From contig PLUL01000006.1 of NCBI GenBank assembly GCA_003164895.1, forward strand, positions 19,504-83,503: a stretch of DNA of 64,000 bases, given 5' to 3'. Each line of letters begins with the position of its first letter. Within the stretch, counting starts at the first letter, position 1. Origin of the DNA: Bacteroidota bacterium (GTDB lineage: Bacteria > Bacteroidota > Bacteroidia > Palsa-948). Under the pieces are notes generated by a model. That model saw only the letters and a program-made list of their open reading frames with translations. It did not search any database and had not been told where the DNA came from. Of the stretch, positions 46,160 through 55,890 are shown in pieces. The translations under genes were made by a program, and so were the position numbers.

Positions 46160-48067
46160 CTACATAATTTCGCTCAACTCCAGCCAGCGCATTCCTTTTG
46201 TCTCTAATGCTTCGATGATTTTTCCGATCTGTTCTGAGCATTCCATTATTTCTTTGTGGTTGGAAATGCCGCTGTTAAGTTTTTCGGTAAGCATTTCTTT
46301 TTCAACTTCTAATTTTGCAATATCTTTTTCCAGTTGATCGTATTCTCTTTTTTCTTTTGACGAAAGTTTGCGTTTACTCGTAGCGCTTTCCGAAGATTTT
46401 ACAATAGGAATATTCGCTTTGCTTTCTCCGATCGCAATTTCGGTTTTTCCTGCTGCGGCTGCTCTGTCTTCCATATCTTTTCTAATGCGATACTCCGTAT
46501 AATTGCCCGGGTAATCGCGCACCACGCCGTTTCCTTCAAAAACAAAAAGGTGATCTACTAATTTATCCATGAAATAACGATCGTGCGTAACAATCAAAAC
46601 GCATCCTTGGAAGTTGGTGAGGAAATCTTCCAGCACGCTCAGCGTAACAATATCTAGATCGTTTGTAGGTTCATCGAGAATTAAAAAATTAGGATTCTTT
46701 ATCAGCACAGTCATTAAAAATAATCTGCGCTTTTCTCCACCACTTAACTTTGAAACAAAACTGTATTGTATATCAGCGGGAAATAAAAATCGTGTGAGAA
46801 GCTGCGATGCACTTAGTTTGGAACCATCTGCCAGAGGAATAAATTCGGCAATATCTTTCACCACTTCAATTACGCGTTTGTCTTCATTCAGTTGAATTCC
46901 TTCTTGCGAATAATAACCGTAAATAATTGTTTCTCCTGTAGAAATGGTTCCGGAATCAGGTTTGTCAAGTTCCATCACCATGTTCAGGAATGTGGATTTG
47001 CCAACTCCATTTTTTCCAACCACTCCTATCTTTTCTCCTTTTTTGAAGATGTAAGAAAACTCATTGATAATTTTAATATCGCCGAACGCTTTTTTAATTT
47101 TTTCTAATTCCAGTATTTTTTTTCCGAGTCGGTTCATCTTCACGCTCAGTTCCAGCTTTTCATCTGCTTTTTTGCTGAACGCTTTGTCTTTTACATCGTA
47201 AAAAGCATCCACACGCGATTTTGATTTTGTTCCGCGCGCTCTAGGCATTTTGCGAACCCATTCCAGTTCTCTTTTGTAAAGATTTTTAGCCTTGTCAATT
47301 TCGCTGTTCTCCATTCCTTCGCGTTCCGCTTTTTTCTCTACGTAGTATTGAAAATTTCCTTTGTAGGTAAAAAGTTTTTGATTGTCGATCTCGATTATTT
47401 CGTTGCAAACGCTGTCGAGAAAATAGCGGTCGTGGGTTACAACCAGCAGCGTTAAATCTTTATTGACCAAGTAATTTTCAAGCCACTCGATCATTTCGAC
47501 ATCCAAGTGATTCGTTGGCTCATCCATAATTAAAAGCTGCGGCTCATCAATCAAAACTTTTGCAAGTGCCACGCGTTTTTTTTGTCCGCCAGAAAGCAAT
47601 CCTATTTTCTTGTGCAGAAAAGCAATTTTTAATCGCTGTAAAACTTCTTTCACTTTTGATTCTATCTGCCACGCATCTAGATGATTCATCGCTTCGGTGG
47701 CTTTTTCTAAACGCGTAGAAGTTTTGTCGTTCATCTCCAACTCAAATGCTTCCAGGGCAAAATCATATTCACGTACAGCATTTAATACAATGTTATCGGT
47801 TTTGTAAATCGCTTCTTCAACGGTGTCATTCAAATTAAATTCCGGATTCTGGCTCAGGTAAGTAACTGTGATGTCGTTGCGGAAAGTTATTTTGCCTTCA
47901 TCGGCAATTTCTTCTCCGGTAATAATTTTCAGTAACGTAGATTTTCCGGCTCCGTTCTTTGCAATCAAACCGATGCGCTGTCCCTGATTAAGACCAAAAC
48001 TTATTTTGCTGAATAATTTTTTTGCTCCGAATGCTTTTGAAATTAATTCTGCTGATAGATAATTCAC
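46160..48067 (-). CDS. ABC-F family ATPase, Uup type
   Basis: 635 residues with two ABC cassettes and no membrane domain. Walker A motifs are GLIAKNGAGKSTLLK (about 33-47) and GVVGKNGVGKSTFLN (about 349-363). Signatures are LSGGQKKRVALAKVL and LSGGEKRRLFLMTVL; Walker B motifs MDEPTNHLD and LDEPTNDLD. The C-terminal coiled coil (about 555-630) is typical of Uup. ABC-F proteins act on stalled ribosomes. No ATG precedes the first strand; the start is GTG at 48067. It is inside the pdxJ operon, 17-21 nt from both neighbours. Confidence 0.92.
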   Translation of the reverse strand: MNYLSAELISKAFGAKKLFSKISFGLNQGQRIGLIAKNGAGKSTLLKIITGEEIADEGKITFRNDITVTYLSQNPEFNLNDTVEEAIYKTDNIVLNAVREYDFALEAFELEMNDKTSTRLEKATEAMNHLDAWQIESKVKEVLQRLKIAFLHKKIGLLSGGQKKRVALAKVLIDEPQLLIMDEPTNHLDVEMIEWLENYLVNKDLTLLVVTHDRYFLDSVCNEIIEIDNQKLFTYKGNFQYYVEKKAEREGMENSEIDKAKNLYKRELEWVRKMPRARGTKSKSRVDAFYDVKDKAFSKKADEKLELSVKMNRLGKKILELEKIKKAFGDIKIINEFSYIFKKGEKIGVVGKNGVGKSTFLNMVMELDKPDSGTISTGETIIYGYYSQEGIQLNEDKRVIEVVKDIAEFIPLADGSKLSASQLLTRFLFPADIQYSFVSKLSGGEKRRLFLMTVLIKNPNFLILDEPTNDLDIVTLSVLEDFLTNFQGCVLIVTHDRYFMDKLVDHLFVFEGNGVVRDYPGNYTEYRIRKDMEDRAAAAGKTEIAIGESKANIPIVKSSESATSKRKLSSKEKREYDQLEKDIAKLEVEKEMLTEKLNSGISNHKEIMECSEQIGKIIEALETKGMRWLELSEIM

Positions 48068-48088
48068 AAATGGTTTTCTTAGTAAAAG

Positions 48089-48931
48089 TTAGTTGGATTC
48101 TTTCTTTGCTTTCGTTTCAAAAATATAATTCAAACCGATCTGCGGACTCAATCCCAAAACAGAATGATAGGTGGTAGAAAAGTCAATGCGCAGTTTTTTC
48201 AGTGCAACTCCGATGCCGAAACAACTCAGGGAAGGATTGGTTGCAATTCCTGCGCGGAGATACAATTCTTTGATCGGACAATATTCAAAACCGACTTTCA
48301 TGATTGCTTTTTGGTCAATGTCTTTTTCAGTTTCTCCTGCTAAAAATACTTTTTCAGAAAATTTATAATTCAAACCGAGGCGCAAAATAGTTGGAATTCG
48401 TTCATCGTTGTAGCTGACGAGTTTTGCTTTTGTAGGGTTGAAAATATGAACACCGATCGTAAGATTTTTCAATGGCTTTGCCATTATTCCGAATTCAGCA
48501 GCGGGAACGCTTTTTGTTCCGTACTCCGAAATTTTTGTACTGAGATAATCCATTTGAATTCCGGCAGAAAGTTTATCTCCGAAAGATTTTCCAAAAGCAA
48601 GTCCGTATTTATTTTCGCTGTAAAGCGAATAACCGAAATTGGAAATGCAAAGCCCGAATGTTCCGCCTTTTACCGGAAATGCAAATGCGCCTGCTCTCAT
48701 GCTGAGTTCATTCAGCAGAAAACGGTTATCGTAATAAACTCCTGCGGAAATATCCCTTACAAATCCTAATCCTGCCTGATTATTTTGAACTGACCAAACA
48801 TCGGCAAGTGAAACCGATGCGTTTGCCATTCCTGATGAGCGTGCGCCAAAAGGCGAGTTGTCACTCGCAATTACAAATTGAGAATTAAAAATTATAAATT
48901 GAAAAATAAAAAGTAAATATTTTTTCATCAT
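48089..48931 (-). CDS. PorV/PorQ-like outer-membrane barrel protein
   Basis: 280 residues with a signal peptide (1-22). The mature start, SPFGARSSGMANASVSLADV followed by WSVQNNQAGLGF, is typical of FadL/PorV/PorQ-like barrels of Bacteroidota, some of which shuttle T9SS cargo. The rest is alternating beta strands ending in an aromatic strand (GLNYIFETK). Whether it is PorQ or another member is uncertain. The codons for residues 5-20 form a heptamer array. It lies between an unknown lipoprotein gene and the ABC-F gene. Confidence 0.7.
   Translation of the reverse strand: MMKKYLLFIFQFIIFNSQFVIASDNSPFGARSSGMANASVSLADVWSVQNNQAGLGFVRDISAGVYYDNRFLLNELSMRAGAFAFPVKGGTFGLCISNFGYSLYSENKYGLAFGKSFGDKLSAGIQMDYLSTKISEYGTKSVPAAEFGIMAKPLKNLTIGVHIFNPTKAKLVSYNDERIPTILRLGLNYKFSEKVFLAGETEKDIDQKAIMKVGFEYCPIKELYLRAGIATNPSLSCFGIGVALKKLRIDFSTTYHSVLGLSPQIGLNYIFETKAKKESN
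48868..48916. repeat. Heptamer array in PorV-like signal peptide
   Basis: Seven units: CAATTAC, AAATTGA, GAATTAA, AAATTAT, AAATTGA, AAAATAA, AAAGTAA. On the minus strand they encode YLLFIFQFIIFNSQFVI. Confidence 0.6.
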
Positions 48932-48945
48932 ATAGATTTTGAAAA

Positions 48946-49509
48946 TTAAGGGGATGTATGATGATTTAACTCGAAAGTAAATTCATAAACTCCATCCGTT
49001 CTAATCTCTTGTGTTTGAAATGTTGTGGTGCTTATATTTAAAATTTTCCAATTAATTATAACTGGTGATTGCATAGCAGAAATAACATAATTATATCCAC
49101 CTGTATTAGGATTATATTGCCCTGTGGATTTTAATGAGTCAGTTAAAGTTATTTGAATATTATTTTTTTTGTCAGTCAACTGCCAGATTCCATAACAACC
49201 ACTTCTTTGAAAAGGATTTAAAAGTCCGCAGTACTGATTAATTTCCCCATTTCCATAAAATGAAATATCAGTCGGTGGATTAGGAATTCCCATTGAATAT
49301 AGTGGGGAAACAGAAGCTGAATGGATTACAACACCATCTTTTGATACGATAGTTACATTCCACTCTCTTGCAAGTTCTGTTTCCTTAGAAGCTGGAAGAA
49401 ATTCATTCGCTAATTTTTTGCAACTGGAAAATAATATTACAGTTGAGACAATTGTTAAAATAGCAATATCATAAACTCTTTTTATATTTATTCGACTTTG
49501 ATTAATCAT
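48946..49509 (-). CDS. Lipoprotein of unknown function
   Basis: 187 residues. Hydrophobic signal (about 14-28) with lipobox LFSSC. The mature part is beta-rich and could form a lipocalin-like barrel (GIWQLTDKKNNIQITLTDSL, VYEFTFELNHH). I do not recognise a family. It is in the pdxJ operon, 18 nt below a barrel-like gene and 14 nt above the PorV-like gene, so an outer-membrane role is plausible. Confidence 0.55.
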   Translation of the reverse strand: MINQSRINIKRVYDIAILTIVSTVILFSSCKKLANEFLPASKETELAREWNVTIVSKDGVVIHSASVSPLYSMGIPNPPTDISFYGNGEINQYCGLLNPFQRSGCYGIWQLTDKKNNIQITLTDSLKSTGQYNPNTGGYNYVISAMQSPVIINWKILNISTTTFQTQEIRTDGVYEFTFELNHHTSP

Positions 49510-49527
49510 TTATCTCTATTTATATAT

Positions 49528-50181
49528 TTATGAATCTATCTTAAAATTAACTCCAATATTTATTGAGGGATAAAACGATGACTCAAGAATTCTATGTGAG
49601 GAAATAATCACTTCGGGTTTTGTAGATTCTTGCAATGCAATTCCATATTTATATCGTATTCCGATTCCAAAATAATAATTTACTAAAATTCCATTTCCTT
49701 GCCATGGACTGTAAAAACCATATTGTAGCTGCAAAGAAATAATTTGATAATATATGGCATTAGTTTTTACATCTACATCTAATGGAGTTGTGCTATTCAA
49801 TCGGAAATTTGTGTAGTCAAGAAATTTATAAAAAAGCAAAGGGTTAAAATAACTACCTCTTTCTTCACCCTTTTTAAAATAATACTTATAGCCAAATCCT
49901 GCTTTGCCACCAATCGTACCGTTTAATAAAAAATTATCATTATTCGAACTAATATAGCTGTTGCTGTTAAGATTGGAATAAATAAAACCCACAGTAATTT
50001 CCCCCGCTTGTTTTTTTGTAAAAGGAATTTCCATTGATGCGCGTGCTTCTCCAAAAGCTAACTGCAAAGGGTTAATGCTAAAAGATACTTTTTTGGAAAA
50101 AACAGTATCTCTTTTTTGCGCAAAGGAGGTGGATGAAGTAAAAAATAATAACAAAACCCAATATGTAAAAATATTTTTCAT
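49528..50181 (-). CDS. Outer-membrane beta-barrel protein, unknown
   Basis: 217 residues with a signal peptide ending SFAQ (about residue 22). Strands such as FGYKYYFKKGEERGSYFNPL and a terminal strand IGVNFKIDS suggest a small 8-10-stranded barrel. No specific family recognised. Its start overlaps the pdxJ stop by 4 nt (ATGA), so it is translationally coupled to pdxJ. Confidence 0.6.
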   Translation of the reverse strand: MKNIFTYWVLLLFFTSSTSFAQKRDTVFSKKVSFSINPLQLAFGEARASMEIPFTKKQAGEITVGFIYSNLNSNSYISSNNDNFLLNGTIGGKAGFGYKYYFKKGEERGSYFNPLLFYKFLDYTNFRLNSTTPLDVDVKTNAIYYQIISLQLQYGFYSPWQGNGILVNYYFGIGIRYKYGIALQESTKPEVIISSHRILESSFYPSINIGVNFKIDS

Positions 50182-50891
50182 TTCAATTGCCTCAAATAAA
50201 GTTGAACCGTATTTTCAAGCCCATAATACAAAGCATCCGAAATTAAAGCGTGTCCGATGGAAACTTCGAGCAAGCCGGAGATATTTTTTTGAAAGTAATT
50301 TAAGTTTTCCAAATTCAAATCATGCCCAGCATTTATTCCAAGCCCGAGTTTGTTGGCAAGTTTTGCCGAAGCAACAAATGGTTTGATGGCTTCTTCTTTA
50401 TTCTTTGAGAAATCTTTTGCGTAGGATTCTGTATATAGTTCAATCCGGTCGGTTCCGGTTTTTACAGCGTTCTCAATGTGTTTTAAATTTGTTTCAATAA
50501 AAATAGAACTGCGTATTCCCGCACGTTTCAATTCGGAAATTATTTCTTTCAAAAAATTTTCGTGCTTCACGGTATCCCATCCTGCATTGGAAGTAAGCGC
50601 ATCGGGCGGGTCGGGGACAAGCGTGGATTGATTCGGTTTTACTTTCAAAACCAGATCCATCCATTCTTTTGAAGGATAACCTTCGATATTATATTCGGTT
50701 GTGACTAATGGTTTCAGATCGATCGCATCCTGATAGCGGATGTGTCTTTCGTCCGGACGAGGATGTACCGTAATTCCTTCGGCACCAAACCGCTGAATAT
50801 CCGCAGCGCATTTGAGCAGGTCGGGCATATTCCCGCCCCGCGCATTGCGAATGGTAGCTATCTTATTTATGTTTACCGAAAGTTTTGTCAT
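50178..50891 (-). CDS. pdxJ: Pyridoxine 5'-phosphate synthase
   Basis: A 237-residue TIM barrel that condenses 1-deoxyxylulose 5-phosphate with 3-amino-2-oxopropyl phosphate in vitamin B6 synthesis. Family blocks: KLSVNINKIATIRNARGG, ITVHPRPDERHI, EGYPSKEWMDLV, and the phosphate-binding GLGINAGHDLNLENL. Length is usual. It heads a six-gene minus unit that otherwise encodes envelope proteins and an ABC-F ATPase, and diverges from the CBS-nadK operon. Confidence 0.96.
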   Translation of the reverse strand: MTKLSVNINKIATIRNARGGNMPDLLKCAADIQRFGAEGITVHPRPDERHIRYQDAIDLKPLVTTEYNIEGYPSKEWMDLVLKVKPNQSTLVPDPPDALTSNAGWDTVKHENFLKEIISELKRAGIRSSIFIETNLKHIENAVKTGTDRIELYTESYAKDFSKNKEEAIKPFVASAKLANKLGLGINAGHDLNLENLNYFQKNISGLLEVSIGHALISDALYYGLENTVQLYLRQLK

Positions 50892-50936
50892 GCACCGATT
50901 TTCTTTTCCATTTTGTCTATGAAATCATTTCCTCTG

Positions 50937-50944
50937 CGAAAGTA
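50937..50944 (-). promoter_or_regulatory. Promoter element candidate of pdxJ unit
   Basis: TACTTTCG on the minus strand, one base from TAnnTTTG, 45 nt upstream of the pdxJ ATG. It lies back-to-back with the CBS gene element, 7 nt apart. Confidence 0.35.
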
Positions 50945-50951
50945 AAAAATG

Positions 50952-50959
50952 TATCTTTG
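50952..50959 (+). promoter_or_regulatory. TAnnTTTG promoter element of CBS-BamA-like-nadK unit
   Basis: TATCTTTG, an exact -7 match; the predicted leader is about 75 nt to the ATG at 51041. Confidence 0.5.
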
Positions 50960-51040
50960 TAACAGAGAGATGTTCATAAATCATTTGTAAATTGAAATAA
51001 ATCATATTACGGTACGTTTAACTTTAACATTGCAAACCAA

Positions 51041-51699
51041 ATGCTCGCGCACGAATTGATAACAGACGAAGTACCTCCGCTCAAATTGACCGACACCGGC
51101 CAAAAAGTTATTGACTGGATGGAGGATATGCGCGTTTCGCATTTGCCCGTTGTTAAAAAGCGTGAGTTCCTCGGAATGGTTTCTTACTCTGATATTCTTG
51201 ACCTGAACAAGCCGAAAGAAACGCTCGATCATCTGCACGTTTCCATGATCAAAGCATACGTGCGGGAGAACTATCACATCTTTGATGTGCTGAAAGCAAT
51301 TTCAAATTATAACGTTAGCGCGGTGGCGGTGCTGGATGCGGAAGATAATTACATGGGAGTTATCACAGCTGATTCACTCATAAAAAAGATTGCGCAAATG
51401 CCTTTTGTGAATGAACCGGGAGGAATTATTATTTTAGAGATGAATGTGAAAGATTATTCATTATCACAAATAGCGCAAATTGTTGAAGGAAATGATGCGA
51501 AAGTGTTGAACATGCATATCAATGCCCATCACGATACAACCAAAATGGAAGTGACGCTGAAAGTGAACAAAGAAGATTTGTCAGGATTGTTACAGACATT
51601 TGCCCGCTACAACTATATCGTGAAAGCAACCTTTCATCAGAATCAATTTAATGATGATGTGAAAAAACGTTTTGATGAGTTCATTCATTTTCTGAACAT

Positions 51700-51703
<4 letters not shown>
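51041..51703 (+). CDS. CBS-domain protein
   Basis: 220 residues. Two CBS motifs (about 8-60: MEDMRVSHLPVVKKREFLGM with VSYSDILDL; about 70-125: ISNYNVSAVAVLDAEDNYMG with VITADSLIK) should form one Bateman module that binds adenosyl ligands. The C-terminal part (about 130-215: VKDYSLSQIAQIVEGNDAKV) resembles an ACT-like domain. A regulatory role is inferred. It is the first gene of the plus-strand unit, and its stop overlaps the next start. Confidence 0.88.
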
Positions 51704-53163
<1,460 letters not shown>

Positions 53164-53192
53164 ATAGTTAGTAATTTGTATATTCGTTGAAT

Positions 53193-54074
53193 ATGAAAGT
53201 TGCTATTTACGGTCGAGTAATGAAGACGGGTGCTTCGGCTGAAGCATTGCAAACACTTGTTAGTAAACTGGAGAAAGCCGGAGTAGATTTTTTTATTTAC
53301 GAACCGTTCCTGAAAGAAGTTGGCAATAAGATTAAGATTAATTCAAAAAAAACTTTTTCATCTCATCAGGATATAAAAGGAAAAGTAAAATTTCTTTTCA
53401 GCATCGGAGGCGATGGCACACTTCTCGAAACTGTTACACTTGTTCGCGATTCGGGAATTCCTGTGATGGGAATTAATACAGGTCGGCTTGGTTTTCTTTC
53501 CAGCATTTCAAAGGATGAAATTGAAATTGCAATTGACGCAGTGCTGAAAGGAAAATATACTCTTGACAAAAGAACGCTTTTAGAATTAGAAACGAAACCC
53601 AGTAAACATCCTGAAGCCAGCAATTTTGCTCTGAACGAAATTGCCGTATTGAAAACGGATACATCTTCCATGATCACCATTCACGCATCGCTGAATGGTA
53701 AGTTTTTGAATTCTTATTGGGCAGACGGACTGATTGTTGCTACGCCAACGGGCTCGACGGCATATTCTCTCAGTTGCGGTGGACCAATTGTGATGCCCGA
53801 TTCCGATAATTTTGTGATAACTCCTATTGCTCCGCACAATCTCAATGTTCGTCCGGTAATAATTTCTTCTCACGATGTGGTAACATTGGAAGTGGTTGGC
53901 AGAAATCCAAATTTTTTAGTTTCACTCGATTCGCGTTCTGAAAATGTTTTGCCATCATCAAAATTAATTATTAAAAAAGCTGATTTCCTGATTTCTCTGG
54001 TGAAATTAGACAGCCATGATTTTCTTTCCACGCTTCGAAATAAGCTGATGTGGGGAGCGGATAAAAGAAATTAG
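53193..54074 (+). CDS. nadK: NAD kinase
   Basis: 293 residues from the ATG at 53193 (MKVAIYGR); an in-frame TTG two codons earlier is ignored. It phosphorylates NAD to NADP. Conserved motifs: GGDGTLLETVTLVR (GGDG), GINTGRLGFLS, ALNEIAVLK (NE) and PTGSTAYSLSCGG. It lies 29 nt after the Omp85-like gene and 36 nt before the DUF6089 gene, a usual Bacteroidota grouping. Confidence 0.96.
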   Translation: MKVAIYGRVMKTGASAEALQTLVSKLEKAGVDFFIYEPFLKEVGNKIKINSKKTFSSHQDIKGKVKFLFSIGGDGTLLETVTLVRDSGIPVMGINTGRLGFLSSISKDEIEIAIDAVLKGKYTLDKRTLLELETKPSKHPEASNFALNEIAVLKTDTSSMITIHASLNGKFLNSYWADGLIVATPTGSTAYSLSCGGPIVMPDSDNFVITPIAPHNLNVRPVIISSHDVVTLEVVGRNPNFLVSLDSRSENVLPSSKLIIKKADFLISLVKLDSHDFLSTLRNKLMWGADKRN

Positions 54075-54110
54075 CATAAAATATTTTTTTCTTACATTCG
54101 TTACCCCATT

Positions 54111-54977
54111 ATGAAGCAAATCCTTACAGTTTATTTTTTTCTTTTTACTGCTTATTGTTTTGCTCAGGAGGAACACATGTATGTTCCAAAACCGTTGGAA
54201 GTAAAAGCTTCGAGTTCAGAAGTTGGGCTTTTTCTTGGAGGAAGTTTTTATAACGGAGATTTGAATCCTTCAAAACAATTAGATCGTTTCACACGCCCTG
54301 CTGCTGGATTGATTTATAGGTTGAATTTGAATCCGCGTATTGCTCTAAGAGGAAGTTTTTCCTACGGAAATATTGCAGGAGATGACGCCTACGCAACTCA
54401 AGAATCACAGCGCAATCGAAATCTTTCTTTTAAATCATATATCTATGAGGTTGCCGTGGAAGGAGAATTTAATTTTCTTCCTTATGCAACAGGAAGTAAA
54501 AAACTTGCCATCATGTCTCCTTATGTTTTTGCCGGAGTTGCGGTTTTTCGTTTTGATCCAATGGGATCTTACCAAGGAAGATATTACGACCTTCATGCGC
54601 TTAGTACCGAAGGAGAAGGAAGCTCGTTTACAAATGTGAAACAATATTCTCTTACTCAATTTGCACTTCCATTTGGAGTGGGAATGAAAATAAATACGGC
54701 AAAACGAATTGGCGTTAATTTAGAATGGGGATTGAGAAAAACGTTTACTGATTATCTTGACGATGTAAGCGGAAATTATGTGAATCCCATATTGCTTGCT
54801 CAGGCAAAAGGTCCGGTTGCGGCTGGGCTTTCCGATAAAAGCCTTACTCAAGAATCCGGCGGTGATGTTGGCAGGCAGCGCGGCAATCCCAATACAAAAG
54901 ATTGGTACACATTTGTAGGAATTATTATTACTTTAAAGTTGAATGGAAACGCAAACTCGTGTGTGGTTCCGCATTAA
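54111..54977 (+). CDS. DUF6089 family outer-membrane protein
   Basis: 288 residues with a signal peptide ending CFAQ (about residue 19). GLFLGGSFYNGDLNPSKQLD and SYGNIAGDDA mark the DUF6089 family, predicted eight-stranded barrels conserved next to nadK and uppS/bamA in Bacteroidota. Here tatC follows instead. Function unknown. Signal-peptide codons show three heptamer-spaced units. Confidence 0.85.
   Translation: MKQILTVYFFLFTAYCFAQEEHMYVPKPLEVKASSSEVGLFLGGSFYNGDLNPSKQLDRFTRPAAGLIYRLNLNPRIALRGSFSYGNIAGDDAYATQESQRNRNLSFKSYIYEVAVEGEFNFLPYATGSKKLAIMSPYVFAGVAVFRFDPMGSYQGRYYDLHALSTEGEGSSFTNVKQYSLTQFALPFGVGMKINTAKRIGVNLEWGLRKTFTDYLDDVSGNYVNPILLAQAKGPVAAGLSDKSLTQESGGDVGRQRGNPNTKDWYTFVGIIITLKLNGNANSCVVPH
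54142..54162. repeat. Weak heptamer array in DUF6089 signal peptide
   Basis: TTTTTAC, TGCTTAT, TGTTTTG in register, coding LFTAYCF. Short and degenerate; it resembles the motif at 55933-55953. Confidence 0.3.
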
Positions 54978-55045
54978 GAATTTATATTCCATTTTTTATT
55001 TCATTCGATAACCTTTGTGCTATGAACGGCAGGCGTTTGTTTTTC

Positions 55046-55053
55046 TATCTTTG
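55046..55053 (+). promoter_or_regulatory. TAnnTTTG promoter element of tatC
   Basis: TATCTTTG, an exact match ending 9 nt before the tatC ATG, which predicts a leader of only a few nucleotides. Confidence 0.45.
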
Positions 55054-55062
55054 TTTTCTTTT

Positions 55063-55872
55063 ATGACCGACGAAAAAAAACCTGAAATGTCTTTTCTCCA
55101 GCACCTCGAAGCCCTTCGGTGGCATTTGGTGCGTTCTGCTTTAGCGATTATGACATTTGCAGGAATATTATTCTGCTACAAAGAATTTGTTTTTGACAAT
55201 GTTATTTTCGGTCCGATGCATTCCGATTTTTTAACATACCGAGCGCTTTGTAAATTATCGCATGTAACCGGATTGGGAGAAACACTTTGTATGCAAAGCA
55301 TTTCTTTTTCTCTTATAAATATAGATTTGTCCGGGCAATTTACAACGCATATTTGGGTTGCCTTGATCGGTGGATTTATGGTGGGATCACCTTATGTGCT
55401 TTGGGAGTTGTGGAGATTTATCAGTCCTGCTCTTCACGAAAAAGAAAGAAAATATACAACCGGTGTAGTATTTTTTGCTTCCATATTATTTCTTTCCGGA
55501 GTGCTTTTCAGTTATTATATAATTGTTCCGATGACAATAAATTTTCTTGGAAACTATCAGGTAAGTACATTGGTGAAAAATACTATTTCAATGGATTCGT
55601 ATATTTCTACCGTTACAATTCTTACTTTGATTATGGGACTTGTGTTTGAACTTCCTATCGTAATTTATTTTCTTACAAAAGTCGGAATAATGGGGCCTGC
55701 CTTTATGCGGAAGCACCGTAGATATGCCATCGTGATAATTTTAATTATTGGTGCTGTGATTACGCCAACTTCGGATATTCCAACACTGCTCATCGTTTCA
55801 ACTCCTTTATATTTATTATACGAGATAAGTATATTTGTTTCAAAGTTTGCCGAAAAGAAATCGAAAGAATAA
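55063..55872 (+). CDS. tatC: Twin-arginine translocase subunit TatC
   Basis: 269 residues with six membrane helices. The start MTDEKKPEMSFLQHLEALRW puts the conserved FLQHLEALR signal-binding segment at the N-terminus. A further 16 codons to a TTG at 55015 would add an unrelated hydrophobic piece and are excluded. Other blocks: SPYVLWELWRFISPALHEKE and FGLVFELPIVIYFL-like GLVFELPIVIYFLTKVGI. It exports folded proteins with TatA; tatA is not nearby. The DUF5686 gene follows by 18 nt. Confidence 0.95.
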   Translation: MTDEKKPEMSFLQHLEALRWHLVRSALAIMTFAGILFCYKEFVFDNVIFGPMHSDFLTYRALCKLSHVTGLGETLCMQSISFSLINIDLSGQFTTHIWVALIGGFMVGSPYVLWELWRFISPALHEKERKYTTGVVFFASILFLSGVLFSYYIIVPMTINFLGNYQVSTLVKNTISMDSYISTVTILTLIMGLVFELPIVIYFLTKVGIMGPAFMRKHRRYAIVIILIIGAVITPTSDIPTLLIVSTPLYLLYEISIFVSKFAEKKSKE

Positions 55873-55890
55873 AATTAGACAGCTTAGTTG

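Noticed and set aside
46143..46241. N-terminal extension of the helix-hairpin-helix protein
   Set aside because: It overlaps the ABC-F coding region and would bury the signal peptide 33 residues inside the protein.
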